From UBA6623 sp965217195 (GTDB taxonomy: Bacteria; Acidobacteriota; Terriglobia; Bryobacterales; UBA6623): a stretch of DNA of 64,000 nucleotides. Both the position numbers and the translations under genes were made by a program. Location of the stretch: assembly GCA_965217195.1 (NCBI GenBank), contig CBDCHL010000003.1:186001-250000 (forward strand), given 5' to 3'. Below, piece after piece: positions 33,718 to 42,812 of the stretch. The notes below the pieces were generated by a model. That model saw only the letters and a program-made list of their open reading frames with translations, had not been told where the DNA came from and made no database searches. How positions within the stretch are numbered: position 1 is the first letter of the stretch; each line of letters begins with the position of its first letter.

Positions 33718-36700
33718 GTGCGCCTGCTTCGGCAGCTTCGATTCTTGCTTTGCTGCGGTCTCTTGCTCGTAGTTCCGGCGGCCGCTACCGATCTCCTCGT
33801 TGTCTTCGGCGAAGGCGACACGGCCGCGATCTACGACGCCGATACGTTCGCGTTGCTGGGCACGCCGACGGTCGGCGAAGGCGCGTTGCGGGCCTTAGGG
33901 ATTCCCGACCCCGCGGATCCGGACAAGCTTCTCAAGATCGTAATCCTGACGGAGAGCTCGCTGGTCGTTCTCAGTCCCGAGCCTCCTTTCCCGGTGTTGG
34001 GCTCCAGCCTACTCGCGGACAGCGTGGTGAACCCACGGGCGCACGCGGTCCTCACGCCGGACGCTTCAAGATTGTTGGTCCTATCGGGGAGCTTTATACA
34101 CGTTTTCGACACGGCAACCCCGGGCGCCCCGGCACCGCTGTCGCTTTCGCTACAAAGCGCAGGTACGGGCGTAGCCGTTCGGATCGACGGCGAGCGAGCG
34201 TATATCTCGCGCGCCGATTCGACGAAGTTGCGGCTCCTCAACCTGACATCTACTCCGCCGCAGTTTCTGAGTGGGCCGCCCGACCTTCCGGCCGAAGCGC
34301 TGGGGCTGGTTGGAGCTCCAAACGGTTTCGCGATCTATGCCTTAGCCAACGACTCCATTTTTGAAATCGATCCGTTTGCAAACAAGATCACGGCTGAAAT
34401 CGAAACGCTCGAACCGGCTCCTGGGGCATTCCTGTTTGACCCTGACGCGCCGATCGAGACAGCGTTCTTCGAACAGGAAAGCTCGATCATCACGTACTCG
34501 ATGCCCAATCATTCCCTGGAGGACGTCTTCTTCACGACCAGCGACGTCGTAGAGTCGATTTCCCCCGGTCAGGGCCTGATTCACGTCCTAACCGAATTCA
34601 AAGGGCGGCTTTTCAAGATCGATCGCGATGCGAAGCTCCAGCTGCCGATCGACAATCCCGATACGGGGTTCCCGTTCACGGGGGCGGCGGTGGATATGCA
34701 GCTTGGCGCGGGGGGACAAACCCTCTACGTCGCGTTCCGCGGCCCCGGCGCGATCATTCGTATGGATGCCGCGGCGACCACGATTCTGGATGATTGGGAT
34801 CTTCCCGCCGCGCCGAGCGGCATCGACGTGGTTGTGCTGCCGGGCACGACCGCGACCACGCTCGAGGTTTACGGGGGCGATCAGCAGATCGGCGAAACCG
34901 GCAAGGCCTTTGCCATGCCTCTGGCCGTCCGTGTGCTTGGGGCGGACCTGAGGCCGGTGATGGGCCAGACGGTCGAATTCAGCAGCGACGAGCCGAGCGT
35001 TATATTCGATCCTGCTGAAGCGGTCAGCGATGCGAATGGCGTGGCGCACACGCGGGCGACTCCGGGGACCAAAGAGATCTTCGAGGTCGATGCTCTGATC
35101 GAGCCCGCGGATGAAAAAGTAACGTTTCAGCTCAATACAGCGCCGGCAGATCGAGACGGACTGATCAAGATTGACGGGGACTTTCAATACATCCTGCAGA
35201 ACAGTCCGTTCCCGTTCCCGCTGGTCGTGGAAGCGCGGGAGAACGGCGCACCCCTGGAAGGTATCGACTTGATGATCAGCAGCACGAGCGGCTTCGGCCT
35301 TGTCACTTGTCCGGCTATGGCGACCACCGGCGATGACGGCAGGGCGTCGATCGAGTGCGACGCCGAAAACGCCGGCGGCAAATTGCCGTTCACGATTGAA
35401 GTCGAAGACGAGCGCGGCCGCGAGCTCGAAGACCCGTTCCATGCCGTCATCGTGCCCGACGAAACCGATCTGCCCGTGCAAGTCGTTCGCTTCAGCGAGA
35501 GAAATTTGAGTGGAGTTTCGGGAGAACGTCTTCCCGATGCGTTGGTGTTTCAAGTGGCGAGCGGCAAAGCCCAGGCGATGGACAACCTAGGTATTCGCTT
35601 TGAGTCGGACGGCGACGTTGCTTTCGATCCTCGAATGCCGCCGACCGATGAGTTCGGCGTGGCCCGCGCCGACGTCATTTTAGGCTGTGACTCGGGTGGC
35701 GATATCGTCGGCACGGTGCAATCCACGGACAAACCGGAAGTGGAAGTCAGCTATACCGCTTCGACAGGGCCGCCCACCGTTATCACCAAGACCGGCGGGG
35801 ACAACCAAACCGGCGCTCCGGGCGACCAGTTGCCCCAAGCGTTACAGGCGGTCGTGACCGACGTATGCGGTGTCGGTATAAGCGGGCACCCGGTGGTTTG
35901 GGACGTGCAGCCCCCCGGGTCGGCGGAGTTGCTCGGAAACTTCTCGGCCACCAACCCCGGCGGGCAGATTTCGACGCGCGTGAGATTGGGCAATACCGCG
36001 CAGCGCATTTTGGTCAACGCCCAAGTAGGCGCAGTCGCGACGACCTTTCGCGTGACGGCGAACGTTGCTCCGACCCAGATCTTGATCATCGAGGGCGACG
36101 GGCAGAGCATAGCCCGCGGCCGCGAAGCGGCAATGCCGCTTACGGTCGAAACGCGCAACAGCCAGGGTGCGCCCTCGGGAGGCGTGCCCGTCGACTTCAC
36201 GGTCGTCGGCGGCTCGGCTTCGCTGACCGGCAGCCGGCTCGTGACGGGCTCGGATGGCCGGGCATCGACGAGAGTCATCGGCGGCTCGGAATTGGGAGTG
36301 GTGGTGGTCGAGGCACGAGCGCTCGATCTGCTCGTTCAGTTTCGGCTGCAGGTCGTCGAGCAGGTTCCCGCGGTTCCCTCGAACGGATTCGTCAACGGAG
36401 CGAGCTTCGTATCCGGGCTGGTGCCCGGGAGCCTGGCCTCGATTTTTGGAACCGGGATCACGCAAAATCTTGATGGCATCGAGAAGGCGCTCAGCCCGCC
36501 GTTCCCGACGGTTCTGGGCGGCGTGCGCGTCTTCGTCGCGGGCCATGCGGCGCCGCTGGTTTCAATCGCCAATGTTAACGGCGTCGAGCAGCTCAACTTC
36601 CAAGTGCCTTTCGAGGCCCCGGCGCCCTCGGGGGATGTCGCGGTGATGATTGACAACAACGGGGCAACCGCGACTTTCCAAGGGGTTCAAACGTTGGCGG

Positions 36701-37086
36701 TCCAGCCGGGCATTTTCCAGTTCTTCCTCGATCCCAACTTGTTCGCCGCGGCGCTGCACGCCGACTTCTCGGTCGTCATGCCTTCGCACCCCGCGCGACC
36801 CGGCGAGATCATCTTGCTGTTCGTTACCGGGCTGGGGCTGACCGATCCGCCGGTGGGGACGAATGTTCCCGGGCCTGTACCAGCCGCGGTGACTGTGAAC
36901 GATCCCACCGTGATCGTCGCCGGGGTGGAAGCGGAAGTGTTGGGCAGCTTCTACGCCCCGACGTTGGCGACCGCTTATCAGATCAACTTCCGTATCCCGA
37001 TTATTCTGCCGAGCGGGAACGCGACGCTCCAGGTTTCGATGTTGGGGGTGGATAGTCAGCAATCGCTGATCGCGATCGAGGAGTGA
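33718..37086 (+). CDS. Giant secreted Ig-like protein with TIGR03437-type C-terminus
   Basis: About 1122 aa. I choose the GTG at 33718 because GGGAGG (33704-33709) precedes it and a signal peptide (RLLRQLRFLLCCGLLLVVPA) begins there; ATG at 33643 is the alternative. Residues 20-380 form a propeller-like domain (TDLLVVFGEGDTAAIYDADT, LTPDASRLLVLSGSFIHVFD). Residues 385-870 hold four or five Big-1/invasin-like Ig modules, each opening V-x-G-D-x-Q-x-G/A and containing D-x-x-G-x-A/V (QQIGETGKAFAMPLAVRV, QSIARGREAAMPLTVET). The last 220 residues (SNGFVNGASFVSGLVPGSLA, SIFGTGIT, LNFQVPFEAP, ILLFVTGLG) are the TIGR03437 domain typical of Solibacter-like Acidobacteria. Probably a cell-surface or secreted adhesive protein. 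Confidence 0.85.
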   Translation: MRLLRQLRFLLCCGLLLVVPAAATDLLVVFGEGDTAAIYDADTFALLGTPTVGEGALRALGIPDPADPDKLLKIVILTESSLVVLSPEPPFPVLGSSLLADSVVNPRAHAVLTPDASRLLVLSGSFIHVFDTATPGAPAPLSLSLQSAGTGVAVRIDGERAYISRADSTKLRLLNLTSTPPQFLSGPPDLPAEALGLVGAPNGFAIYALANDSIFEIDPFANKITAEIETLEPAPGAFLFDPDAPIETAFFEQESSIITYSMPNHSLEDVFFTTSDVVESISPGQGLIHVLTEFKGRLFKIDRDAKLQLPIDNPDTGFPFTGAAVDMQLGAGGQTLYVAFRGPGAIIRMDAAATTILDDWDLPAAPSGIDVVVLPGTTATTLEVYGGDQQIGETGKAFAMPLAVRVLGADLRPVMGQTVEFSSDEPSVIFDPAEAVSDANGVAHTRATPGTKEIFEVDALIEPADEKVTFQLNTAPADRDGLIKIDGDFQYILQNSPFPFPLVVEARENGAPLEGIDLMISSTSGFGLVTCPAMATTGDDGRASIECDAENAGGKLPFTIEVEDERGRELEDPFHAVIVPDETDLPVQVVRFSERNLSGVSGERLPDALVFQVASGKAQAMDNLGIRFESDGDVAFDPRMPPTDEFGVARADVILGCDSGGDIVGTVQSTDKPEVEVSYTASTGPPTVITKTGGDNQTGAPGDQLPQALQAVVTDVCGVGISGHPVVWDVQPPGSAELLGNFSATNPGGQISTRVRLGNTAQRILVNAQVGAVATTFRVTANVAPTQILIIEGDGQSIARGREAAMPLTVETRNSQGAPSGGVPVDFTVVGGSASLTGSRLVTGSDGRASTRVIGGSELGVVVVEARALDLLVQFRLQVVEQVPAVPSNGFVNGASFVSGLVPGSLASIFGTGITQNLDGIEKALSPPFPTVLGGVRVFVAGHAAPLVSIANVNGVEQLNFQVPFEAPAPSGDVAVMIDNNGATATFQGVQTLAVQPGIFQFFLDPNLFAAALHADFSVVMPSHPARPGEIILLFVTGLGLTDPPVGTNVPGPVPAAVTVNDPTVIVAGVEAEVLGSFYAPTLATAYQINFRIPIILPSGNATLQVSMLGVDSQQSLIAIEE

Positions 37087-37192
37087 CTCGGCGAGCGGGC
37101 TGGGCCGCGCCGGCATTAATACAAGCACATTCGAATCACCACCCCCGGACCTTGGGCCCGCGGCCTTTGTGGGGAAACGAGGCAATGCGGTA

Positions 37193-37249
37193 AGCAGAGA
37201 CCGAGGCGTGGACGGCAGTCCACGCTTCGACCGGCACTCGGTGCCGGTC
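37193..37249 (+). repeat. Hairpin repeat family II copy B with adjoining perfect hairpin
   Basis: 37193-37226: GCGTGGAC/GTCCACGC around GGCA, preceded by GCAGAGACCGAG. Directly after it, GACCGGCAC (37229-37237) and GTGCCGGTC (37241-37249) form a perfect 9-bp stem with a 3-base loop. The pair lies 100 bp after the stop of the giant Ig protein gene, between convergent genes. Confidence 0.75.
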
Positions 37250-37319
37250 CTGGCCGACCGTGGCGACTGGCTCTCAAGCCGGCTACGCTGCGATACCCCA
37301 AAGACTTCTCCTGCTCCTC

Positions 37320-39038
37320 TCACCGCCCCGCCGCTTCACGAAAGTCCTCGAGCACCAGCTGCCAACCCCCGTAGTAGGTGTCCGGCTCGACCGTGTACGC
37401 CACATCCAGGCGCGAATCGCGCGTCAACCCCCGCCCCTTCTCGGCCATACGCCAGCCGATGGCGCCCATCGATTTCTCTTCGGACGAGAGGAACAGCTTG
37501 AGGTGCTTCTCTTTGAAAATGCGCGGATCACCCGTCAACCGCAAATTAGCCGTCGAAAAGCGCGGCGAAGGGTTGGCGAGCCCGTGAGGAGCAAGCCACG
37601 CCAACTCCGCCATCGTACCGTCGTTGATCGACGAAAACGGCAGCTCCGCGTCGAGATCGAGGGTCGGGACGAAGTCCTCCGACTTGAGCACTTGTTTGCC
37701 GTGCTCACAGAGCCGACGGCGTAACTCGGGGACCCGCTCGATCGCCAACGTACAACCGGCTGCCTGACGATGGCCGCCAAAGCGCTCGAAAAGGTCGGCG
37801 ACCGATTCCAGCGCCTCGAGCAAATGAAAGGCCCGAATACTGCGCCCCGAGCCGGTGGCGGTTCCCTCCGCCGGGTTCGCGCTCAACACCAAGGTCGGAC
37901 GGTGAAAGCGCTCAACCACGCGGCTCGCAACGATTCCGATGACCCCGGCGTGCCAACCCTCGCCGGCTTCGACGATCACGGGCATTTCTTCGGGCGGCGG
38001 GATCTCCTCTAGTCGCTTGGTAATCTCGCGCAAGATCGCTTCTTCGGTCTGCTGTCGTTGGGTGTTCAGGGTGTTGAGCTTGTCGGCGATCGCCGTCGCT
38101 CGAGCCGGCTCCCGCGTCGTGAACAGCTCGATCACTTCTCGCGCCGTATCCATGCGGCCGGCGGCGTTAATGCGGGGCGCTACTCGAAAAGCCACCGAGC
38201 CCGCGCTTGGAGATTTAGCCGCTGAAAACCCGGCCGTGTCGAGCAAAGCCTTCAAACCCGGGTTGCGAGGGTCGCGCAAGCCTTCGAGACCCAGCTTCGC
38301 GAAAACCCGGTTCTCTCCGATCAAGGGAACAACATCGGCAATGGTTCCGATGGCAACGAGCTTCAGCAGCGACTCGACTACGCGCCTGAGCTTCGCCTGG
38401 GGCCACCCCAACTCCGAAAGCAGCGCCTGGGCCAACTTAAACGCCACGCCCACGCCGCACAAGCTCTTGTCGGGATAGCCGCAGCCGGGCTGGTTCGGGT
38501 TGAGCACGGCCAACGCCGGCGGAACGGCCGTATCCGGCAAGTGATGGTCGGTGACGATCGAGTCGATACCCAATTCCGAGGCGCGCTCGACGACGGCGCT
38601 TTCGCGGATCCCCGTGTCCACGCTGATCAGCAGCCTGACGTTGTCGCGAGCAGCTTGCTCGATCACGTCCGCCCGCATGCCATAGCCGTCTCGGACGCGG
38701 TGCGGAACATGAAAGTCCGCCTTGCCCCCGGCGAGCTCGATAGCGGCCCGCAGCACGACAACCGCGCTCGTGCCGTCGACATCGTAGTCGCCGTAGATGA
38801 GAATCCCCTCTTGCTTGGCGATGGCCCCCCGCAAACGCTCGACGGCGGCGCGCATGCCGAGCATGCCATAGGGATCGTGGAGATCGTCAAGCCGCGGGTT
38901 CAGAAAGCGTTGGGCGTCCTCGGGCCGCCGAACGCCGCGTTGGGTCAACAGCTTTGCGGCAAGCTCGCCGATCTTAAGTTCGGTGCGGAGTGCTTCGGCG
39001 GCTGCAGGATCGGAGTCACGGTAGTTCCATCGTTTCAT
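37320..39038 (-). CDS. recJ: Single-stranded-DNA exonuclease RecJ
   Basis: 572 aa, 5'-3' ssDNA exonuclease of the DHH phosphoesterase family used in recombination and mismatch repair. Visible motifs are IYGDYDVDGTSAVV, SVDTGIRE, IVTDHHLPD (DHH), RINAAGRMDTA and the DHHA1 block FGGHRQAAGCTL; the OB-like C-terminal domain ends with YGGWQLVLEDF. I use the ATG at 39038 (MKRWNYRDSD), the conserved start; 39053 is possible. Convergent with the Ig protein gene, divergent from the transpeptidase gene. Confidence 0.95.
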   Translation of the reverse strand: MKRWNYRDSDPAAAEALRTELKIGELAAKLLTQRGVRRPEDAQRFLNPRLDDLHDPYGMLGMRAAVERLRGAIAKQEGILIYGDYDVDGTSAVVVLRAAIELAGGKADFHVPHRVRDGYGMRADVIEQAARDNVRLLISVDTGIRESAVVERASELGIDSIVTDHHLPDTAVPPALAVLNPNQPGCGYPDKSLCGVGVAFKLAQALLSELGWPQAKLRRVVESLLKLVAIGTIADVVPLIGENRVFAKLGLEGLRDPRNPGLKALLDTAGFSAAKSPSAGSVAFRVAPRINAAGRMDTAREVIELFTTREPARATAIADKLNTLNTQRQQTEEAILREITKRLEEIPPPEEMPVIVEAGEGWHAGVIGIVASRVVERFHRPTLVLSANPAEGTATGSGRSIRAFHLLEALESVADLFERFGGHRQAAGCTLAIERVPELRRRLCEHGKQVLKSEDFVPTLDLDAELPFSSINDGTMAELAWLAPHGLANPSPRFSTANLRLTGDPRIFKEKHLKLFLSSEEKSMGAIGWRMAEKGRGLTRDSRLDVAYTVEPDTYYGGWQLVLEDFREAAGR

Positions 39039-39234
39039 CGAGTCGAGCACCAACGCGTGCGAAACGTCTAGGGTACCGAACTTGCCGCCGTGGGTACGTG
39101 TCGCCGATTTCGGTCAACATACACAACGGATAACGCAGATTCAGAGCCCCGAGCGAAAGCGACGGGCCCGCCCGCCGAGCCTCGGGCTCGACAACATGGA
39201 TTCGGTAACACGTACCCCGGCAACACGGTGTACA

Positions 39235-40431
39235 ATGCATCCAGCCGCAACTCGACCCGCGGATTCCACCTTGCCCTTCCTCTTAGCCCTTTGCCTCGTA
39301 CTGTTGACGGCCGCGCCGCTTGCGCCGACGTTAGGGGCGCAGACCACCTCCGGCAAAAAGGCCGCCGCGTCCACATCGGCCAAGAAATCGAACCGCTCGA
39401 AATCCACCGCGAAGAAGCGACGGCGTTCACGCGGCTCCCGGTACATCGAACGCACCTACGCAAAGTCGCCGGCGGGAGACTATACCGCCGGGGAAGATCC
39501 ATTGGTACGCCGAGCCGCGGTTGAAGCTCTCGGGAAGTTCAACGGTTCCGTCGTCGTCGTCGATACCGGCACGGGACGGATCCTAACGATGGTCAACCAG
39601 AAGCTTGCCCTCGCAAGCGGCTACATCCCCTGCTCCACCATTAAGCTGGTAGTCGGTTTAGCGGCGCTCAATGAAGGCATCGTGCGGCCAAAGCAAAAGG
39701 TTTGGTTCGACGGCTACTGGTTCATGACCATGGTCAACGGCCTGGCTATTTCGAACAACGTGTACTTTGAATATCTCGGGCGCAAACTCGGCTTCGACTG
39801 CCTCAAGCGCTACGCCAACCAGTACGGCTTCGGGGAGAAGGCGGGCCTCGGGATTCCCGGCGAACAACTCGGCAAATTCCCGAGCCAAGAGATCCGCTCG
39901 GGTGTTGAACGCATGAGTTCATTCGGCGAAGGCATTGCCGCAACCCCGCTGCAAGTAGCGGCCTTCGTTGCGGCGGTCGCCAACGGCGGGACGCTCTACT
40001 ATCTTCAAGCCCCCTGGGGCACCGGCGAAGCAGCCGCGCTCGAGCCGCGCGTCAAGCGCCGCGTTCCCGGCGCCCGCTGGTTACCGGAAGTTCGGGCCGG
40101 TATGCTCGAGGCCGTCAAGCGCGGCACCGGGCGCAAAGCCCGTTCGGGCCGGCGCGTGTTATACGGCAAGACAGGCACATGCAGCCAATACCACCGTCCG
40201 GGCAAGACGCAATTAGGATGGTTTGCCTGTTTCAACGAGGTCGACCAAGACCAAGAGAAGCAGCTCGCCGTCGTCGTGATGCTGAGGGGAGGCCCGATGA
40301 TGTACGGTCCACGTGCCGCCGAAATCGCGGGCAAGATCTACCACGCGCTGGACGAGCGCGACTACTTTACGTCGAACACGACCCCGACCGAAGTCGTCTC
40401 GCTCGGCGCGAGCGACTGCTGCGCGCCGTAG
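39235..40431 (+). CDS. Penicillin-binding/class D-like transpeptidase domain protein
   Basis: About 398 aa. A signal peptide (TLPFLLALCLVLLTAAPLAP) is followed by a Lys/Arg/Ser-rich linker (residues 40-70) and a penicillin-binding transpeptidase fold: SxxK in IPCSTIKLVVGLA, SxN in AISNNVYFEYL and KTG in YGKTGTCSQYH, with IPGEQLGKFP between them. The N-terminal PBP dimerisation domain is missing, so the size and order resemble FtsI-like transpeptidase fragments or class D beta-lactamase relatives. Wall modification or beta-lactam binding outside the membrane is expected. ATG at 39196 is an alternative start. Confidence 0.83.
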   Translation: MHPAATRPADSTLPFLLALCLVLLTAAPLAPTLGAQTTSGKKAAASTSAKKSNRSKSTAKKRRRSRGSRYIERTYAKSPAGDYTAGEDPLVRRAAVEALGKFNGSVVVVDTGTGRILTMVNQKLALASGYIPCSTIKLVVGLAALNEGIVRPKQKVWFDGYWFMTMVNGLAISNNVYFEYLGRKLGFDCLKRYANQYGFGEKAGLGIPGEQLGKFPSQEIRSGVERMSSFGEGIAATPLQVAAFVAAVANGGTLYYLQAPWGTGEAAALEPRVKRRVPGARWLPEVRAGMLEAVKRGTGRKARSGRRVLYGKTGTCSQYHRPGKTQLGWFACFNEVDQDQEKQLAVVVMLRGGPMMYGPRAAEIAGKIYHALDERDYFTSNTTPTEVVSLGASDCCAP

Positions 40432-40544
40432 CCGAAGCCCGCCTTGCGGCCACGATTCCCAGGCAACCTTGCTCTCGCGCTCCGCACCCCGTAAGCTGAT
40501 GAGACATCAGACGGCTTGGGCATCGCCGCCCGGGAATATCCCGC

Positions 40545-42581
40545 ATGGGCCGCATTCGCATTCTTCCCGACATCGTCGCCAACAAAATCGCCGCCGGCGA
40601 AGTGGTTGAACGGCCGGCATCGGTCGTCAAAGAGCTTCTCGAGAACGCACTCGATGCCGACAGTACTCGTCTGCGCGTCGAACTCGAATCGGCCGGCAAA
40701 CGCCTAATCCGCATCACCGACGACGGCATCGGCATGGGGCGCGACGACGCCATGCTGGCCTTCGAGCGTCACGCTACGAGCAAGTTGCGCGAGGCCCGTG
40801 ATCTGTTTTCCATCGCAACGTTGGGGTTTCGCGGCGAGGCTTTGCCGTCGATCGCGGGCGTCTCGCGGCTGATCCTCGAAACGTGTTCCGAGGACGAGCC
40901 CACCGGCACGAAGGTCGAGGTTGCCGGCGGGAAGATGCTCAACGTCGACGAAGCCGCCTTGCCGCAGGGGACGACCATAAGCGTCCGCAACCTCTTCTAC
41001 AACGTTCCCGCGCGGCGAAAGTTCATGCGCACCGAGAAGACCGAGTTGAGCCACATCTCCTCGGTCGTGATGCATTACAGCCTGGCCCACCTCGATAAGT
41101 CCTTTACCCTTTCGAACGAAACAGGCAGCCTGCTGAACGCATCGCCGGTCGAGACCCTCGAAGAGCGCGTCTACCAGATCTTCGGTGCCGCAACGCTGGA
41201 CCGCCTGGTGGAGCTGCCGCCGCGCCACCGGTCGTTGGAGGTCGCCGGCTCCCCGGTTCCGCCGACACGGGCCGTGGAGGCGGCTCGCACGGGAGCTTCG
41301 GCCGCCGAGCACCATGAGTTTGCCGTTCACGGATTCGTCTCGACGCCGCAGGTGCAGAAGCTCAACCGCAACTCGGTCTACATCTTCGTCAATCGTCGCC
41401 TGATTCGCGATCGCTTGCTGCTCCGCGCGGTTGCGAGGGCTTATCACAACTTGATCCCGCCGGGGAATTTCCCTTTTGTGCTGCTGTTTCTGGAAATGCC
41501 GTTTGACGAAGTGGACGTGAATGTCCACCCATCGAAGACCGAAGTGCGCTTTCGGCATCCGGGATTCGTGCACGATTTCCTGCGGGACGCGATCCGCGAG
41601 CAGTTGATTGAGTCAAAACCGGTTTCGACGTTCCCTCTTCCTGACAGCGCTGCTCGGGCCGCTGCGCAAACCGGTACCGAGATCCCCTACTCGGAAACGA
41701 GTCGCGTGATCAACGAGGCGCAACTTCCGGCGACGGCAGAATTCTCTCTCTCCGGCGAGCAACCGCCTCCGGCACGACTCGATTTCGGTTCCGCCCCGCC
41801 AATCGACTTTCCAACGCGGGGGCCGGCTCCGCCTTCCGGTCCGCTGGTAGGGCAGACGGCCACGACGGACGCCTTGGCCCGTGCCGACTTGCCGAACTCC
41901 GAGGGCGCCGTGGCATTCGCGCCTGCCGAGGCCCCCCTTATCGAAGAGAAGCCCCACAGCCGGGCGCCCTTGGTTGACACGCCGCGGGGGTCGATGGCCG
42001 ACCTGGGCAGCCTGCGATCGTTGGGCCAGATTCACGACAGCTTCATCGTCGCCTCCGCGCCGGGCGGGCTTTGGATCATCGACCAGCATGTCGCGCACGA
42101 ACGTATCTTGTTCGAGAGGGTCCTCGCCGAACGCTCACGGGGCGCGGTCGAATCGCAACGACTGCTGATGCCGCTCATCGTGAGCTTGAAGCCGGACCAA
42201 GAGATCAAGTTCGCCCAAATTGAAAAGGAATTCGACGCCGTCGGTTTCGAGGTCGAACCGTTCGGCAACCGCACGCTCGCCGTGAAAGCCGCGCCCGCAG
42301 TCTTGTCGCCGCACCAGGTCGAGCAGTTGATGGAAGAAATTCTCGACACGCCGGAAAGCGAACTGCGCGCGCTTTCCTACGACGACTTTGAGCGCCGCCT
42401 CGCCGCCACGATCGCATGTCACGCGGCGATCAAGATCAACACGCCGCTTGACCCGGCCAAGATCCAGTGGCTGCTCGATGAGCTGGCGAAGACGGATTGT
42501 CCGATGTCATGCCCGCATGGGCGGCCGGTGGCGCTCCAATACGGCATGAGGGACATCCTGCGGGCCTTTCACCGCATTTAG
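40545..42581 (+). CDS. mutL: DNA mismatch repair protein MutL
   Basis: 678 aa. N-terminal GHKL ATPase: VANKIAAGEVVERPASVVKE, LLENALDAD, ITDDGIGMG and TLGFRGEALPSI. A variable linker (about 370-480) separates the C-terminal dimerisation domain, which shows WIIDQHVAHERILFE, a D-Q-H-x-x-x-E-x4-E endonuclease motif with Val in place of the usual Ala, and the ending CPHGRPVALQYG. The endonuclease form is typical of bacteria without MutH. mutS is not in the window. Starts 114 bp after the transpeptidase gene on the same strand. Confidence 0.96.
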   Translation: MGRIRILPDIVANKIAAGEVVERPASVVKELLENALDADSTRLRVELESAGKRLIRITDDGIGMGRDDAMLAFERHATSKLREARDLFSIATLGFRGEALPSIAGVSRLILETCSEDEPTGTKVEVAGGKMLNVDEAALPQGTTISVRNLFYNVPARRKFMRTEKTELSHISSVVMHYSLAHLDKSFTLSNETGSLLNASPVETLEERVYQIFGAATLDRLVELPPRHRSLEVAGSPVPPTRAVEAARTGASAAEHHEFAVHGFVSTPQVQKLNRNSVYIFVNRRLIRDRLLLRAVARAYHNLIPPGNFPFVLLFLEMPFDEVDVNVHPSKTEVRFRHPGFVHDFLRDAIREQLIESKPVSTFPLPDSAARAAAQTGTEIPYSETSRVINEAQLPATAEFSLSGEQPPPARLDFGSAPPIDFPTRGPAPPSGPLVGQTATTDALARADLPNSEGAVAFAPAEAPLIEEKPHSRAPLVDTPRGSMADLGSLRSLGQIHDSFIVASAPGGLWIIDQHVAHERILFERVLAERSRGAVESQRLLMPLIVSLKPDQEIKFAQIEKEFDAVGFEVEPFGNRTLAVKAAPAVLSPHQVEQLMEEILDTPESELRALSYDDFERRLAATIACHAAIKINTPLDPAKIQWLLDELAKTDCPMSCPHGRPVALQYGMRDILRAFHRI

Positions 42582-42605
42582 TCCGGGCCGATACAGCCGC
42601 CGCAA

Positions 42606-42660
42606 GACATGGCGCACGCACTCGTGCGTGCCGTGTCGCCACTCTTGGCGACATGTCCTG
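42606..42660 (+). repeat. Hairpin repeat family I, copy B
   Basis: GACATGGCGCACGCACTCGT, then GCGTGCCGTGTCGCCACTCT, then TGGCGACATGTC. Stems GCACGCAC/GTGCGTGC and TGTCGCCA/TGGCGACA. Opposite orientation to copies A and C. It follows the mutL stop by 25 bp. Confidence 0.75.
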
Positions 42661-42812
42661 CCTCCCACACCCGCCCGGGCGTGCGCGCTTCGTGGAGGTA
42701 GCGCGGCCCGTCTCAATCTCTGCCGTCAGAAAGGAGCAGCACGACACTGCCGCGCCTTGTGTACTCTTACCTCTCACTCTCCTATGGGAGAATGGGGGGC
42801 AGTAGTTTTTGC

